Made by a program: the position numbers and the translations under genes. A DNA stretch of 64,000 nt from the IMG/VR virus record IMGVR_UViG_3300031703_000003, positions 1 through 64,000 of that record. One strand, given 5' to 3'. The stretch comes from a virus. The notes beneath the pieces are model-generated. The model had not been told where the DNA came from. It saw nothing but the letters and a program-made list of their open reading frames with translations, and did not search any database. Positions 52,501-60,397 of the stretch are shown here, piece by piece (the first letter of the stretch is position 1; the number at the start of each line of letters is the position of its first letter).

Positions 52501-52873
52501 CGATAACATGTATACAGCATACAAAGTTGTATATGGAATAGACCCTAGAGACATGGCGCCAGGCGCAGCACAGGATATGAGATTAACTGATATTGCAGAA
52601 CGCCAGGTATTTGCAGGTGAATATTCACAAGCATTGAATTCAGGAAAGCTATCAGCAGCTAATACAATTGCACCAGCAGCAATCGATGCACAGACAAAGA
52701 TTAGATCTCTTCAACATGATATTTCAATGATCATAGACGAAGACGGCGATGGAATAAATACAGCTACAAAGGAATTATCAAATGACCAACTAGGAACATT
52801 GATAGCACTAGAACGTCAACTGACTGCTGAAATTGAAACCTTAGCTAAGTTAATGGATACAAGCGGAGCATAG
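49598..52873 (+). CDS. Tape-measure-like protein with C-terminal GH19 (chitinase/lysozyme-type) domain
   Basis: A 1091-residue protein, far longer than T4 gp29 (590). N-terminal block YPWASEDTVQRIAQLS is shared with the next gene. Residues about 130-160 are a hydrophobic segment (GAAVALTGIAAVFAKLI), as in tape-measure proteins, and 590-790 are coiled-coil-like with many Gln, Glu, Ala. Residues about 825-1010 form a glycoside hydrolase 19-like domain: AMIQGESGWQMQSERSYKNTD (catalytic Glu), GYDYRGRGFIQLTGEQNYK (family signature) and NTPEIAAQASAAYF. This domain would cut the peptidoglycan sugar backbone at infection. Late promoter upstream. Confidence 0.75.
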   Translation: MDQELIQQAIQQIHAQYPWASEDTVQRIAQLSRSSSIKTTALAVAIQQVAGAADAKQLETYIKNATQDLNRSLADSNRTTNAIDKHTRNLGSSLMSKSSGLENMTELASAGSEAMNAAAHGLTDMLPGRAKAFKWAATSTTGAAVALTGIAAVFAKLISSQEKQLRAMIDLGVVMGDVDNYTEMRGQAAAFGMSLGDYQAILQQTGAVITSTSGSMIEGSGRMFRFLTDDNMVKSVKNFGYTPKETAALLADETAQLFALNEINTLGAVEQKKVINSFEGANQMGLYLADTLGVQRSAMLASRQLLRENQDYQLAFVQNTKYLNETFGDGAAARSREGADFLMMLASGTMGDTFAGQLADVIAGTTADIQFDRSAVNNMLDPQFTEMLQGLGPSVFQGVVKLIEDNAIGSIKTPEDMATRYTEILKLIKGSSALLGTSSFADDVNMAIATATTVPLAFLEGTAVEIKARLEAAQSKVDGADDSIEIVGSVSKAFMQGLHTVTPGFSSMGTVMTVMENSVGTFTDFWLDVFGSGSSSSMTDVMTDFQRDSANAYLAAPGFNVNDNLPIRTNTSVSGTLTVEQATTSVSSITDIVNKAQQEHDSLVDQLNNFEDGREVDQVQVELLKQNIIDARAKLQTIRLDEFAKSKSRETLIKDLMETGYNIHSDIRSIALENKRNDLVDIEAAIEKAKIEGETATVTALEQERTQAQTIVSDAILKVTELEKKAEENQLEQDSAAEAAILAQQRFRDQHIAIDILKEQLTAANDPDKSAYVALENVLIANNVLLTQKQAALNDALVVLNQTKNQTPATVTTSSNFEAGASLQGVMLAELTKQGITDPTAQANILAMIQGESGWQMQSERSYKNTDNDRIRSAMGNRVQHLNEFQLTQLKQNDREFFDVVYSNIGGYDYRGRGFIQLTGEQNYKLVGEMIGQDLLGNPDLMNTPEIAAQASAAYFNLPWWQKYQDNLDNMYTAYKVVYGIDPRDMAPGAAQDMRLTDIAERQVFAGEYSQALNSGKLSAANTIAPAAIDAQTKIRSLQHDISMIIDEDGDGINTATKELSNDQLGTLIALERQLTAEIETLAKLMDTSGA

Positions 52874-52874
52874 C

Positions 52875-55805
52875 ATGGCAGAAAAAACAAACAACATTAC
52901 ATTACCAACTGGCGACACAGTATCTATACCTGCCTGGGCTAGCGAAGAAACAATGAATCGAGTTGCTTCATATATGTCAGCTACTAACAAAACAGACCAG
53001 CAATTTGTAAAGCTAATGAAGGGAATGGGCAGCGACATGAACTCGTTGCAAAAAACTATTGCAAGCATGGTAGATGCAACTCAGCGCGACAACGCTCAAG
53101 ACCAAGTACAACAAGAAAGCAATGAAGAATTTAGTAGCAAAGTAGTAAAAGCATCAAAGGGAATAAACAAAGTAATGGGCTTCTTTGACCAAGCAGATAA
53201 GCCACTGACTGCATTAACTACAGGCGCTAGCAGCCTTGTGTCAGCTTCACAAAAATCTAAAACTGGAATATTAAATTTTTCTAGCATGATGGATACTGGT
53301 AGCGCAGGAATGGCAGCACTTGGCACTGCGGGAAATGTTGCAATTGACGCAGTACTTGCATACGCAGGCTGGAATGCTGCAAAACTAGAACAGTTCGCAG
53401 TTGCTCAGTCAAAAATAATAGACGCGGGTGTATTGTACGGTGAAGGCGCATCTGCATTTGACGATATAAGAAAGCGCACAATTGATTCTGGTAATACATA
53501 CACTTCGTTGATAGACAACGTGCATCAGTTTGGAGAAGGGATGCTAGGACTCGGCGACACAATGGGCGCTGGCGTAAGTACATTTACAAAGTTTTATGCA
53601 GCATTGGACCAGACAGCAGAAGGCTTAGGCGATTTAGGATTAAAATCAGTTGATATGCAAAAAGCATATGCAGAGTATATATCTTATTCGCGTAGAACAG
53701 GAAGAATTAACAAAGACTTAAACAACAGTGCAAGCCAAGTAAACAAGAGATTCATTGATTTACAAATAGAAGCAGGCGCAGTTGCAAGTCTAACATCATT
53801 AGAACGATCTGAAGCAATGAATCGTTCACTGCAATCAGTTGATCAGTTCGGTGAAGCCGCACAAATGACTCTAAGGCAACACGGGTTACCAGGTCATGCA
53901 GATGTATTAGAAGCAATCACAATGCAACTTGGAAGAGTGGCACCTGATATGAAGATGATGCAAACAATACTAGATGCGTACCAGCGCGAAGCATTTGAAA
54001 AAGCAGGTAATGGCAACATGGCAGATTTTGATATATCTGCAAGAATAGAAACAATGATGCCAGGGCTAACAGCCGCAGTAAGCAATGTAATGCCTGGATT
54101 TATTAATGGATTAGAAGAATTAACACGTAGCGGAACAGCAAGTGCAGACGACATATCTGGTTATGTTGCAAAGGCAATAAAAGCTGCAGATGTGGAAATT
54201 CGTTTAGCATCACAAGGCTCATCAGCTGACAGTGTAGCTGGTATGGTATCTGAACTTCAGACAGCAGCAATTACCGTGAATCGACAACAAGGAAATTTAG
54301 CAGAAGATGGTGCATTAGACCAAGCTATACTAGAACAACGTAATAATTTAAAATCTGCAGGATTAGTTACAACACAAATGAATAACATGACTACACGGTT
54401 CTTGCAATTACAAGAAACATTAACAATGGATATGGAAACAACCGCAGGCATGTTTGATAAACTAAATACCGTGTTAGCAGGAAGTAAAGAAAAACTCCAA
54501 AAGCTTTTGAAATTCGCTGGCGTTGATAATAATAACGATTTTGGTGGAATCGATGGATCTGATCCAACTGCAAAAACAACATCATTAAACGGCAATGTAG
54601 TAGACAATGGTACGTATGTTTCGCCTGTATTAAATAACAGTTCAACTGATACAGCAGGGTTTACCGGAGACGCAACTGAATTAACAAGTGGTACTGGATT
54701 GGATATAAACACAGACACTGCTACTAATACAGCATTGGATTCTACTATGGCAACTTTAATTAGTAAAGATATGCTTACAGTTTCTGATTTTACAGATTTT
54801 ACACAAATATATAATGTTGAAAACACTGTTGCACAATTAAATTCACTTACGCCAGAAATGCGAAGACGCGCAACAGGCGCACTTGTTGATTTTGAAAAAC
54901 AGTACCAGGGCACTGATATTAAATTAATGATCACAGACGGATTTAGAAGTAACACACGAAGCAACCAGTTAAACAGTAGCGGTATAACAGCAGCACCGGG
55001 TGGAAGCAGTTGGCACAATTATGGCTTAGCATTTGATGCACTCGGTGTACAAAACAGCGAAATAATTGAAAACAACAACGGCGGATTTTACAAAGGCCCA
55101 AATTCTATCCTTGAAGGAATAATGAATAAGCACGGACTTGATAATGTGCAAGGTGTAAACGACCCAGGCCATTTCCAAGCAATAGAAACATCGGCTGTTG
55201 TACCAAGCAATATCAAAACAGGCGTAGTTACACCAATTGCCGCAGTACCATTGTGGCACAACTTTAGTAATCCAACAAGTGAAACAGCTGACGCAGGAAC
55301 AAGAAGCAACTCAACTACAGCTAGTGCTTCAAAATCTGAAATAACAATTGCCAAAGAAGTATGGGTGCCAGGCACCCAATTCACAGAAAATCAATATGCT
55401 GCTGTTACAACAAGCAAAGACCTAGGAAATGAAATAAGTCCTGAAATACAAGTTGCGTATGATTTAGGTCCTAAACCAAGACGTGCAGGCGGCCAAGTTG
55501 CAAGTGGAGCCCCTTACATAGTTGGAGATCAAAATGGATTAGATAGTGCTGAACTATTTGTTCCAGATGGCGCTGGAAGTGTAATGAATAACACTAGCTT
55601 GATGCAACTAATTAAATCTATTAGCGAAAATAGGTTGACAGATACGTCATCAGGTAATATAATTAAGAATAGTACAGACCTCTCTGAGTTGTTGCATAGC
55701 AAAGAAGCCGTTGTTCAAACGCTTAAAACATTACAAACTATCGTAAAACGGTTGAATAATACGCAAAATCAAGCGATTGTAACCGACATGACTAACTCGA
55801 GATAA
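52875..55805 (+). CDS. Tape-measure-like protein with M15 (VanY-type) peptidase domain
   Basis: A 976-residue protein, tandem paralogue of the previous gene. It shares the start IPAWASEETMNRVASYMSAT and a hydrophobic segment (AAIDAVLAYAGW region near residue 155). Residues about 655-775 form an M15/VanY-like peptidase: ITDGFRSNTRSNQL, SSWHNYGLAFDAL (HxxGxAxD zinc ligands) and DPGHFQAIE (third His). The C-terminal PRRAGGQVASGAPYIVGDQNG and AELFVPDGAGSVMNN are a common ending of tape-measure proteins. It starts one base after the previous stop (GGAGCATAGC). The peptidase would cut peptide crosslinks. Confidence 0.8.
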   Translation: MAEKTNNITLPTGDTVSIPAWASEETMNRVASYMSATNKTDQQFVKLMKGMGSDMNSLQKTIASMVDATQRDNAQDQVQQESNEEFSSKVVKASKGINKVMGFFDQADKPLTALTTGASSLVSASQKSKTGILNFSSMMDTGSAGMAALGTAGNVAIDAVLAYAGWNAAKLEQFAVAQSKIIDAGVLYGEGASAFDDIRKRTIDSGNTYTSLIDNVHQFGEGMLGLGDTMGAGVSTFTKFYAALDQTAEGLGDLGLKSVDMQKAYAEYISYSRRTGRINKDLNNSASQVNKRFIDLQIEAGAVASLTSLERSEAMNRSLQSVDQFGEAAQMTLRQHGLPGHADVLEAITMQLGRVAPDMKMMQTILDAYQREAFEKAGNGNMADFDISARIETMMPGLTAAVSNVMPGFINGLEELTRSGTASADDISGYVAKAIKAADVEIRLASQGSSADSVAGMVSELQTAAITVNRQQGNLAEDGALDQAILEQRNNLKSAGLVTTQMNNMTTRFLQLQETLTMDMETTAGMFDKLNTVLAGSKEKLQKLLKFAGVDNNNDFGGIDGSDPTAKTTSLNGNVVDNGTYVSPVLNNSSTDTAGFTGDATELTSGTGLDINTDTATNTALDSTMATLISKDMLTVSDFTDFTQIYNVENTVAQLNSLTPEMRRRATGALVDFEKQYQGTDIKLMITDGFRSNTRSNQLNSSGITAAPGGSSWHNYGLAFDALGVQNSEIIENNNGGFYKGPNSILEGIMNKHGLDNVQGVNDPGHFQAIETSAVVPSNIKTGVVTPIAAVPLWHNFSNPTSETADAGTRSNSTTASASKSEITIAKEVWVPGTQFTENQYAAVTTSKDLGNEISPEIQVAYDLGPKPRRAGGQVASGAPYIVGDQNGLDSAELFVPDGAGSVMNNTSLMQLIKSISENRLTDTSSGNIIKNSTDLSELLHSKEAVVQTLKTLQTIVKRLNNTQNQAIVTDMTNSR

Positions 55806-55808
55806 ATA
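55801..55808 (+). promoter_or_regulatory. T4-late-type promoter (GATAAATA) of gp20 and the capsid genes
   Basis: GATAAATACACTTACAATAA overlaps the stop codon of the tape-measure gene. AAAGG follows, and ATG of gp20 is at 55836. The first 14 bases match the gp26 promoter. Confidence 0.6.
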
Positions 55809-55835
55809 CACTTACAATAAAGGTACCTTAAGACA

Positions 55836-57500
55836 ATGAGCTGGAAAAAACATTTTACAAAATACGAACCAAACAATGGTAATGCTTTTGGACAAAAAAC
55901 AAATCGATGGGCAAGTTGGCTTCCAGAAGTCTACAGCGGTCAACCAAACCGAGTAGAACGATATGGTCAATACGACATCATGGACCAAGACAGCGAGATA
56001 AACTCGGCGCTTGACACCATTGCTGAATTCAGTACACAATTTGCAGCAGATACCAAACTACCATTTAAAGTTAACTACAAAGACGACGCAACTGAATCAG
56101 AAGTCAATGCATTAGAAACAGCATTACGTCAGTGGGTAAACATCAATGAATTTGATCGTAGAATACATGGATTGTTTCGCAGTTGTATTAAGTATGGCGA
56201 CCAGTTCTTTATACGCGATCCGGAAACATATAAGTTATACTGGGTAAACGTACAAGATGTGTCTAAGGTAATTATAAATGAAAGTGCTGGCAAAGAAGTA
56301 GAACAGTACCTTGTAAAAAATATTAGTTTAAATTTACAAAGCCAAGTAGTAGTTGACACTAAGCAAACACAAGATGCTCAGTCTGGTACTGCAATGCTTT
56401 CACCTAACAAAACAAATGCAGGCATTGTTAATACTGGCGGCACAAGCTCTCAAATGACAGAGTTTGCAGTAGACGCATCAAACATGTTACACATTGCACT
56501 TAGTGACGGATTAACAAACGCTTGGCCGTTTGGTAACAGTATACTTGATAGTGTATTTAAAGTGTACAAGCAAAAAGAATTATTAGAAGATAGTATTATT
56601 ATCTATCGTGTACAACGTGCTCCAGAGCGTAGAGTATTTTATGTTGATGTTGGTAACTTACCACCGCATAAAGCTATGGCATTTGTTGAGCGTACTAAAA
56701 ACGAAGTACACCAAACACGTATTCCAAATATGAGCGGTGGCGGAACAAAAGTAATGGACGCTGCTTACAATCCATTATCAATAATGGAAGATTATTTCTT
56801 TGCTCAGACAGCAGAGGGTCGTGGATCAAAAGTAGAAGTATTACCAGGCGGTGACAACCTAGGTGAGATTGACGATTTAAAATACTTTAACAACAAGTTA
56901 ATGCGCGGCTTGCGCATACCAAGTAGTTACTTACCAACTGGAGCAGACGATGGTTCTGCGTCATACACTGATGGACGTGTAGGCACAGCAATGATACAAG
57001 AATTCCGTTTTAGTAAGTACTGCGAAAGATTACAAAACACTATACTTCCACCACTGGACAGAGAATTTAAAATGTTCATAAAAAACAGAGGAATTGAAGT
57101 ATCAAGTAGTTTGTTCGAATTAAACTTTATTGACCCACAAAGCTTTAGCCAGTATAGAGAACTTGAACTTGACACAGCACGTGCATCTTTGTTCTCTAAC
57201 TTAGAAGGCGTTCCTTATCTTTCAAGACGCTTTATATTATCAAAATATCTTGGACTATCAGAAGACGAAGTTATTAATAATGAGCGCATGTGGAAAGAAG
57301 AAAACAACACAGATGAGAATTCGTTTACAAATGATTCAGCCGCAGACTTAGGCGGCCTTGGTGTTAGAAACACTGACATTGATACGTTTGAACCAACTGA
57401 CGTAGATGCAGAAAACGATCTAGGAGATGACATGGAAGTTGATGTAGACAATCCATCTCCAATGGGTAACACAGCACCAGGAGACACTGATGAGATTTAA
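55836..57500 (+). CDS. 20: Portal protein gp20
   Basis: A 554-residue homologue of T4 gp20 (524), the twelve-subunit ring at the capsid vertex for DNA packaging and tail joining. Recognisable blocks: NRVERYGQYDIMDQDSEINS, ALDTIAEFSTQFA, HIALSDGLTNAWPFGNSILD, IIIYRVQRAPERRVFYVDVG, YNPLSIMEDYFFAQTAEGRG and KYFNNKLMRGLRIPSSYLP. The C-terminus is acidic. In T4 it is preceded by gp19; here by the tape-measure genes. Confidence 0.93.
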   Translation: MSWKKHFTKYEPNNGNAFGQKTNRWASWLPEVYSGQPNRVERYGQYDIMDQDSEINSALDTIAEFSTQFAADTKLPFKVNYKDDATESEVNALETALRQWVNINEFDRRIHGLFRSCIKYGDQFFIRDPETYKLYWVNVQDVSKVIINESAGKEVEQYLVKNISLNLQSQVVVDTKQTQDAQSGTAMLSPNKTNAGIVNTGGTSSQMTEFAVDASNMLHIALSDGLTNAWPFGNSILDSVFKVYKQKELLEDSIIIYRVQRAPERRVFYVDVGNLPPHKAMAFVERTKNEVHQTRIPNMSGGGTKVMDAAYNPLSIMEDYFFAQTAEGRGSKVEVLPGGDNLGEIDDLKYFNNKLMRGLRIPSSYLPTGADDGSASYTDGRVGTAMIQEFRFSKYCERLQNTILPPLDREFKMFIKNRGIEVSSSLFELNFIDPQSFSQYRELELDTARASLFSNLEGVPYLSRRFILSKYLGLSEDEVINNERMWKEENNTDENSFTNDSAADLGGLGVRNTDIDTFEPTDVDAENDLGDDMEVDVDNPSPMGNTAPGDTDEI

Positions 57501-57690
57501 TGACTTAGCACAGAACGCAGAAGAAGATAACTATAATAAGTGGGAACTCGACGACACTAGACGTCCTAGATTAACCTTGCGTCACTTACACAAAATGAGA
57601 AACATGAAAGAACTAGCCAAAGCAGAACATGCAGAACAGGTAGCTGATTATAAAGATATCTATGGTGCAAATGACGCTGATGGCGTGTAA
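57490..57690 (+). CDS. Small basic/acidic protein between gp20 and gp21 (gp67 position)
   Basis: A 66-residue charged protein (DDTRRPRLTLRHLHKMRNM, then ELAKAEHAEQVADYKDIYGA). It overlaps the end of gp20 by 11 bases and has AGGAGA 5 bases before its ATG. T4 has the prohead-core genes 67 and 68 here; the length and Lys/Arg/Glu-rich helix fit a core protein but homology to gp67 is not clear. It is probably cut or packed inside the prohead. Confidence 0.65.
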   Translation: MRFNDLAQNAEEDNYNKWELDDTRRPRLTLRHLHKMRNMKELAKAEHAEQVADYKDIYGANDADGV

Positions 57691-57698
57691 GATAAATA
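57691..57698 (+). promoter_or_regulatory. Late promoter (GATAAATA) before the prohead core genes
   Basis: GATAAATAAAAGAG begins right after the stop codon of 57490-57690. The next gene starts at 57809, with AAAGGAG before it. A TATAAT at 57735-57740 with a weak TAGTCA 18 bases upstream may be an additional sigma70-type start. The leader also has a TTGGT/ACCAA hairpin (57744-57757). Confidence 0.45.
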
Positions 57699-57808
57699 AA
57701 AGAGTAATCGTAGTCAAAACTGCGGTTTTATACGTATAATACATTGGTCTGTACCAAGACTTCTTAAATATATATGTTATAACCTGTTTAATAAAGGAGA
57801 CACAAACT

Positions 57809-58642
57809 ATGAGTAATCGAGATCGTTATAAGAAGATCATTGAGAGCCTAGTGAACGGAGACGAAGCATCAGCTTCAGATCTATTACATGAGGCTTTCGT
57901 TGAAAAAGCACGTGAAATCTGGAATGATATCGTTGAAGCAGATGAAATCATTGAAGATGGCGTAGCAGAAGAAGAAATTGAAGAAGCTATCGGCAATGAA
58001 GAAGCTGATGATTTCCTTGATGACATCGAAACAGACGAAGAAGAAATTGAAGCAGAAGAAGCATTTGGAGAAGCAGAGGAAGACGAATTAGACGACCTTG
58101 AAGCTACAGATGAACTTGGCGACGAAGCACCAGACTTTGACATGGATGGCGAAACTGATGAACATGAATCAGAACACGGCGACATGGAAGAAAAATTAGT
58201 TAGTGTGGAAGACGCACTAGCAGACCTTAAAGCAGAATTTGCTAAAATTATGGGCGATGACGAAGGCGAAGAAGAGGAAGGCGAATTTGAACCAGAAATG
58301 GACATTGAACCAGAATTTGAAGAAGCATTTGTTGAGTCTACAGATACTGAAGAAGAATCAGAAGAGCTTGAAGAAGCAGCTGACCTTACTAAAGTAGGCA
58401 AAGACGGCATGCATCCAGCAGATATGCCAGCAGGCGATGACGGAAAATCATCACCAGTTGCAGGCAAAAATGATATGGGTGGAAAGACAGTTCAAACAGG
58501 CGCTAAAGCATCTGAGGGTTCTAAAAAGGGCTTATCAGACGAAAAAGCAAAAGAAATGGGCGTAGCACATCCAGGCAGTGGCGCAAGTCTCAAACCTGAA
58601 ACACGCGGCCACGGCGCAGAAAAGAAAGGTAACACTGAGTAA
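57809..58642 (+). CDS. Acidic prohead core/scaffold protein (gp68 position)
   Basis: A 277-residue protein that is extremely acidic between residues 40 and 190, with long Glu/Asp-Ala runs (EEAIGNEEADDFLDDIETDE). The N-terminus is a helix SNRDRYKKIIESLVNGDEAS with EAFVEKAREIW. The last 80 residues are Gly/Lys/Ala/Ser-rich. T4-like phages have acidic internal core proteins at this position, cleaved by gp21 during maturation; many Glu-Ala and Glu-Glu sites would suit that protease. No enzymatic motif. Confidence 0.65.
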   Translation: MSNRDRYKKIIESLVNGDEASASDLLHEAFVEKAREIWNDIVEADEIIEDGVAEEEIEEAIGNEEADDFLDDIETDEEEIEAEEAFGEAEEDELDDLEATDELGDEAPDFDMDGETDEHESEHGDMEEKLVSVEDALADLKAEFAKIMGDDEGEEEEGEFEPEMDIEPEFEEAFVESTDTEEESEELEEAADLTKVGKDGMHPADMPAGDDGKSSPVAGKNDMGGKTVQTGAKASEGSKKGLSDEKAKEMGVAHPGSGASLKPETRGHGAEKKGNTE

Positions 58643-59286
58643 TGTTAACACTAAAAGAACATCTAACATTTGATCAAGCAAATATCATAACTGAGGCCAA
58701 AGATAACGGCCACGGCGGTAAAAGCTTGTATATGGAAGGTATCTTTGTACAAGGTGACAAACGTAATCAGAACCAAAGAGTTTACCCGGTATCAGAAATA
58801 TCTCGAGCTGTTAACTCAGTTCAAGAGAAAATCCAATCCGGTTATACAGTATTAGGCGAAGCTGACCATCCAGAAGACTTGCAAGTCAACTTGGATCGTG
58901 TAAGCCACATGATTGAAAAAATGTGGATGAACGGTGCAGATGGTTATGGAAGGCTAAAACTATTGCCTACTCCAATGGGGCAAATTTGCATAACCCTGTT
59001 AGAAAACGGCGTAAAGCTAGGTGTATCATCACGCGGTAGTGGTAATGTTACTGAAGGCGGATCAGTGAGTGACTTTGAAATACAAACTGTAGACATTGTT
59101 GCTAACCCAAGCGCACCAGATGCGTACCCAGATCCACTTTATGAACAAATAATGAACGGTAACAGAGGCAATATTTTGCTAGACGTTGCTGCCGCAAATT
59201 GTCATGATAATACAGCACAAAAATACCTCCAGGAAGAGGTATTAAAGTTCATTAACAACTTAGATATAAATAATAGGAGAAAGTAA
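58642..59286 (+). CDS. 21: Prohead core protease gp21
   Basis: A 214-residue homologue of T4 gp21 (212), the serine protease that cuts the scaffold and capsid proteins. Motifs: LGEADHPEDLQVNLDRVSH with the catalytic His, GVKLGVSSRGSGNV with the catalytic Ser, and VDIVANPSAPDAY, a typical block following the active site. TAATG overlap with the core protein and with gp22 downstream shows tight coupling. Confidence 0.93.
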   Translation: MLTLKEHLTFDQANIITEAKDNGHGGKSLYMEGIFVQGDKRNQNQRVYPVSEISRAVNSVQEKIQSGYTVLGEADHPEDLQVNLDRVSHMIEKMWMNGADGYGRLKLLPTPMGQICITLLENGVKLGVSSRGSGNVTEGGSVSDFEIQTVDIVANPSAPDAYPDPLYEQIMNGNRGNILLDVAAANCHDNTAQKYLQEEVLKFINNLDINNRRK

Positions 59287-60386
59287 TGGCACATGCAATA
59301 GAACAACTCCTAAGTTCAGAAGTCCTATCAGAAGAAGTGCGTTCAACACTATCAGAAGCTTGGAATACAAAATTAAGTGAGGCTCGTGAAGAGATCACTG
59401 TTGAATTACGCGAAGAATTCGCAGATCGTTATGAAACAGATAAATCACAAATGGTGGAAGCACTAGATGCGATGTTATCAGAAACAATAAAAGGCGAACT
59501 GGTTGAATTTCAAGCAGATAAAAAAGCAGCAGTTGAATCTCAAGTAGAGTACAAGCGTAAAATTGTAGAACATGCAGAATTACTTGATGGTTTTGTGATG
59601 GAAACTTTAAAGAAAGAAATCGCAGAACTACGCAAAGACAGAAAGCTACAAGAAGGCAACTTCGCAAAGCTTGAAGACTTTGTAATGGAACAACTTACTT
59701 CAGAACTTAACGAATTCCACCAAGACAAGAAAGACCTTATTGAACAGAAGGTAAAACTTGTTTCAGAAGGTAAAAATATGATTGCTAAAGCTAAGGCAGC
59801 ATTCATTGATAAATCTTCAACTAAGCTAGCTAGTATTGTAGAAAGTACGCTTTCAACAGAACTAGGTACACTTAAAGAAGACATCAAGAAGGCTAAAGAG
59901 AACATGTTCGGTCGCAAAATATTCGAAACATTTGCAGCTGAGTTTATGGGATCACACCTTGCAGAAGGAACACATATTAATACACTTTCTACAGAACTTT
60001 TAAACGTGAAGAATCAACTTGATGAATCACAGAAAGAGAACACAAATAAAGAGGCACAAGTCATAAAAGCACACAAGATCGTTGCTAAAATGAATGAAAG
60101 CCGCGCACGTGAATCAGCAATGTCTGAATTGCTTGCACCTTTATCGAAAGACAAGCGTCAGCTAATGACCAATTTACTCGAAACAGTTCAAACAACAAAA
60201 CTGAAAGCATCATTTAATAAATACTTGCCAACAGTGTTAAACGAAACAGTAAAGAAACCACTAGCAGATAATAACAAGCTATTTGAGACTCAGAAGACTG
60301 AAGTCACAGGTAATAAGCCAGCTACAGCAGATGTTACATCTGAAGCTGAAATTATTAACCTTAAAAAATTAGCAGGTATCAAATAA
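59286..60386 (+). CDS. 22: Prohead scaffold protein gp22
   Basis: A 366-residue protein, mainly helical with long coiled-coil stretches (AEIRK, KKEIAELRKDRKLQEGNF; DKKDLIEQKVKLVSEGK), and an end VTSEAEIINLKKLAGIK typical of gp22. T4 gp22 has 269 residues. It fills the prohead and is degraded by gp21. AGGAGAAAGTA precedes its ATG, which follows gp21 immediately. Confidence 0.9.
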   Translation: MAHAIEQLLSSEVLSEEVRSTLSEAWNTKLSEAREEITVELREEFADRYETDKSQMVEALDAMLSETIKGELVEFQADKKAAVESQVEYKRKIVEHAELLDGFVMETLKKEIAELRKDRKLQEGNFAKLEDFVMEQLTSELNEFHQDKKDLIEQKVKLVSEGKNMIAKAKAAFIDKSSTKLASIVESTLSTELGTLKEDIKKAKENMFGRKIFETFAAEFMGSHLAEGTHINTLSTELLNVKNQLDESQKENTNKEAQVIKAHKIVAKMNESRARESAMSELLAPLSKDKRQLMTNLLETVQTTKLKASFNKYLPTVLNETVKKPLADNNKLFETQKTEVTGNKPATADVTSEAEIINLKKLAGIK

Positions 60387-60397
60387 AGGAGTATACC

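Noticed and set aside
52850-52890. Frameshift fusion of the two tape-measure genes
   Set aside because: No slippery heptamer at the junction and the second gene has a good ribosome binding site (GGAG, 6 bases) and ATG.
54257-55018. Antisense frame of 253 residues opposite the second tape-measure gene
   Set aside because: Shadow of the sense gene through the M15 domain; no promoter or ribosome binding site.
57826-58467. Long antisense frame (213 residues, Ser-rich) opposite the acidic core gene
   Set aside because: It is the complement of Glu/Asp codon runs (GAA/GAC read as TTC/GTC and shifted to Ser codons). No ribosome binding site; the sense gene is well supported.
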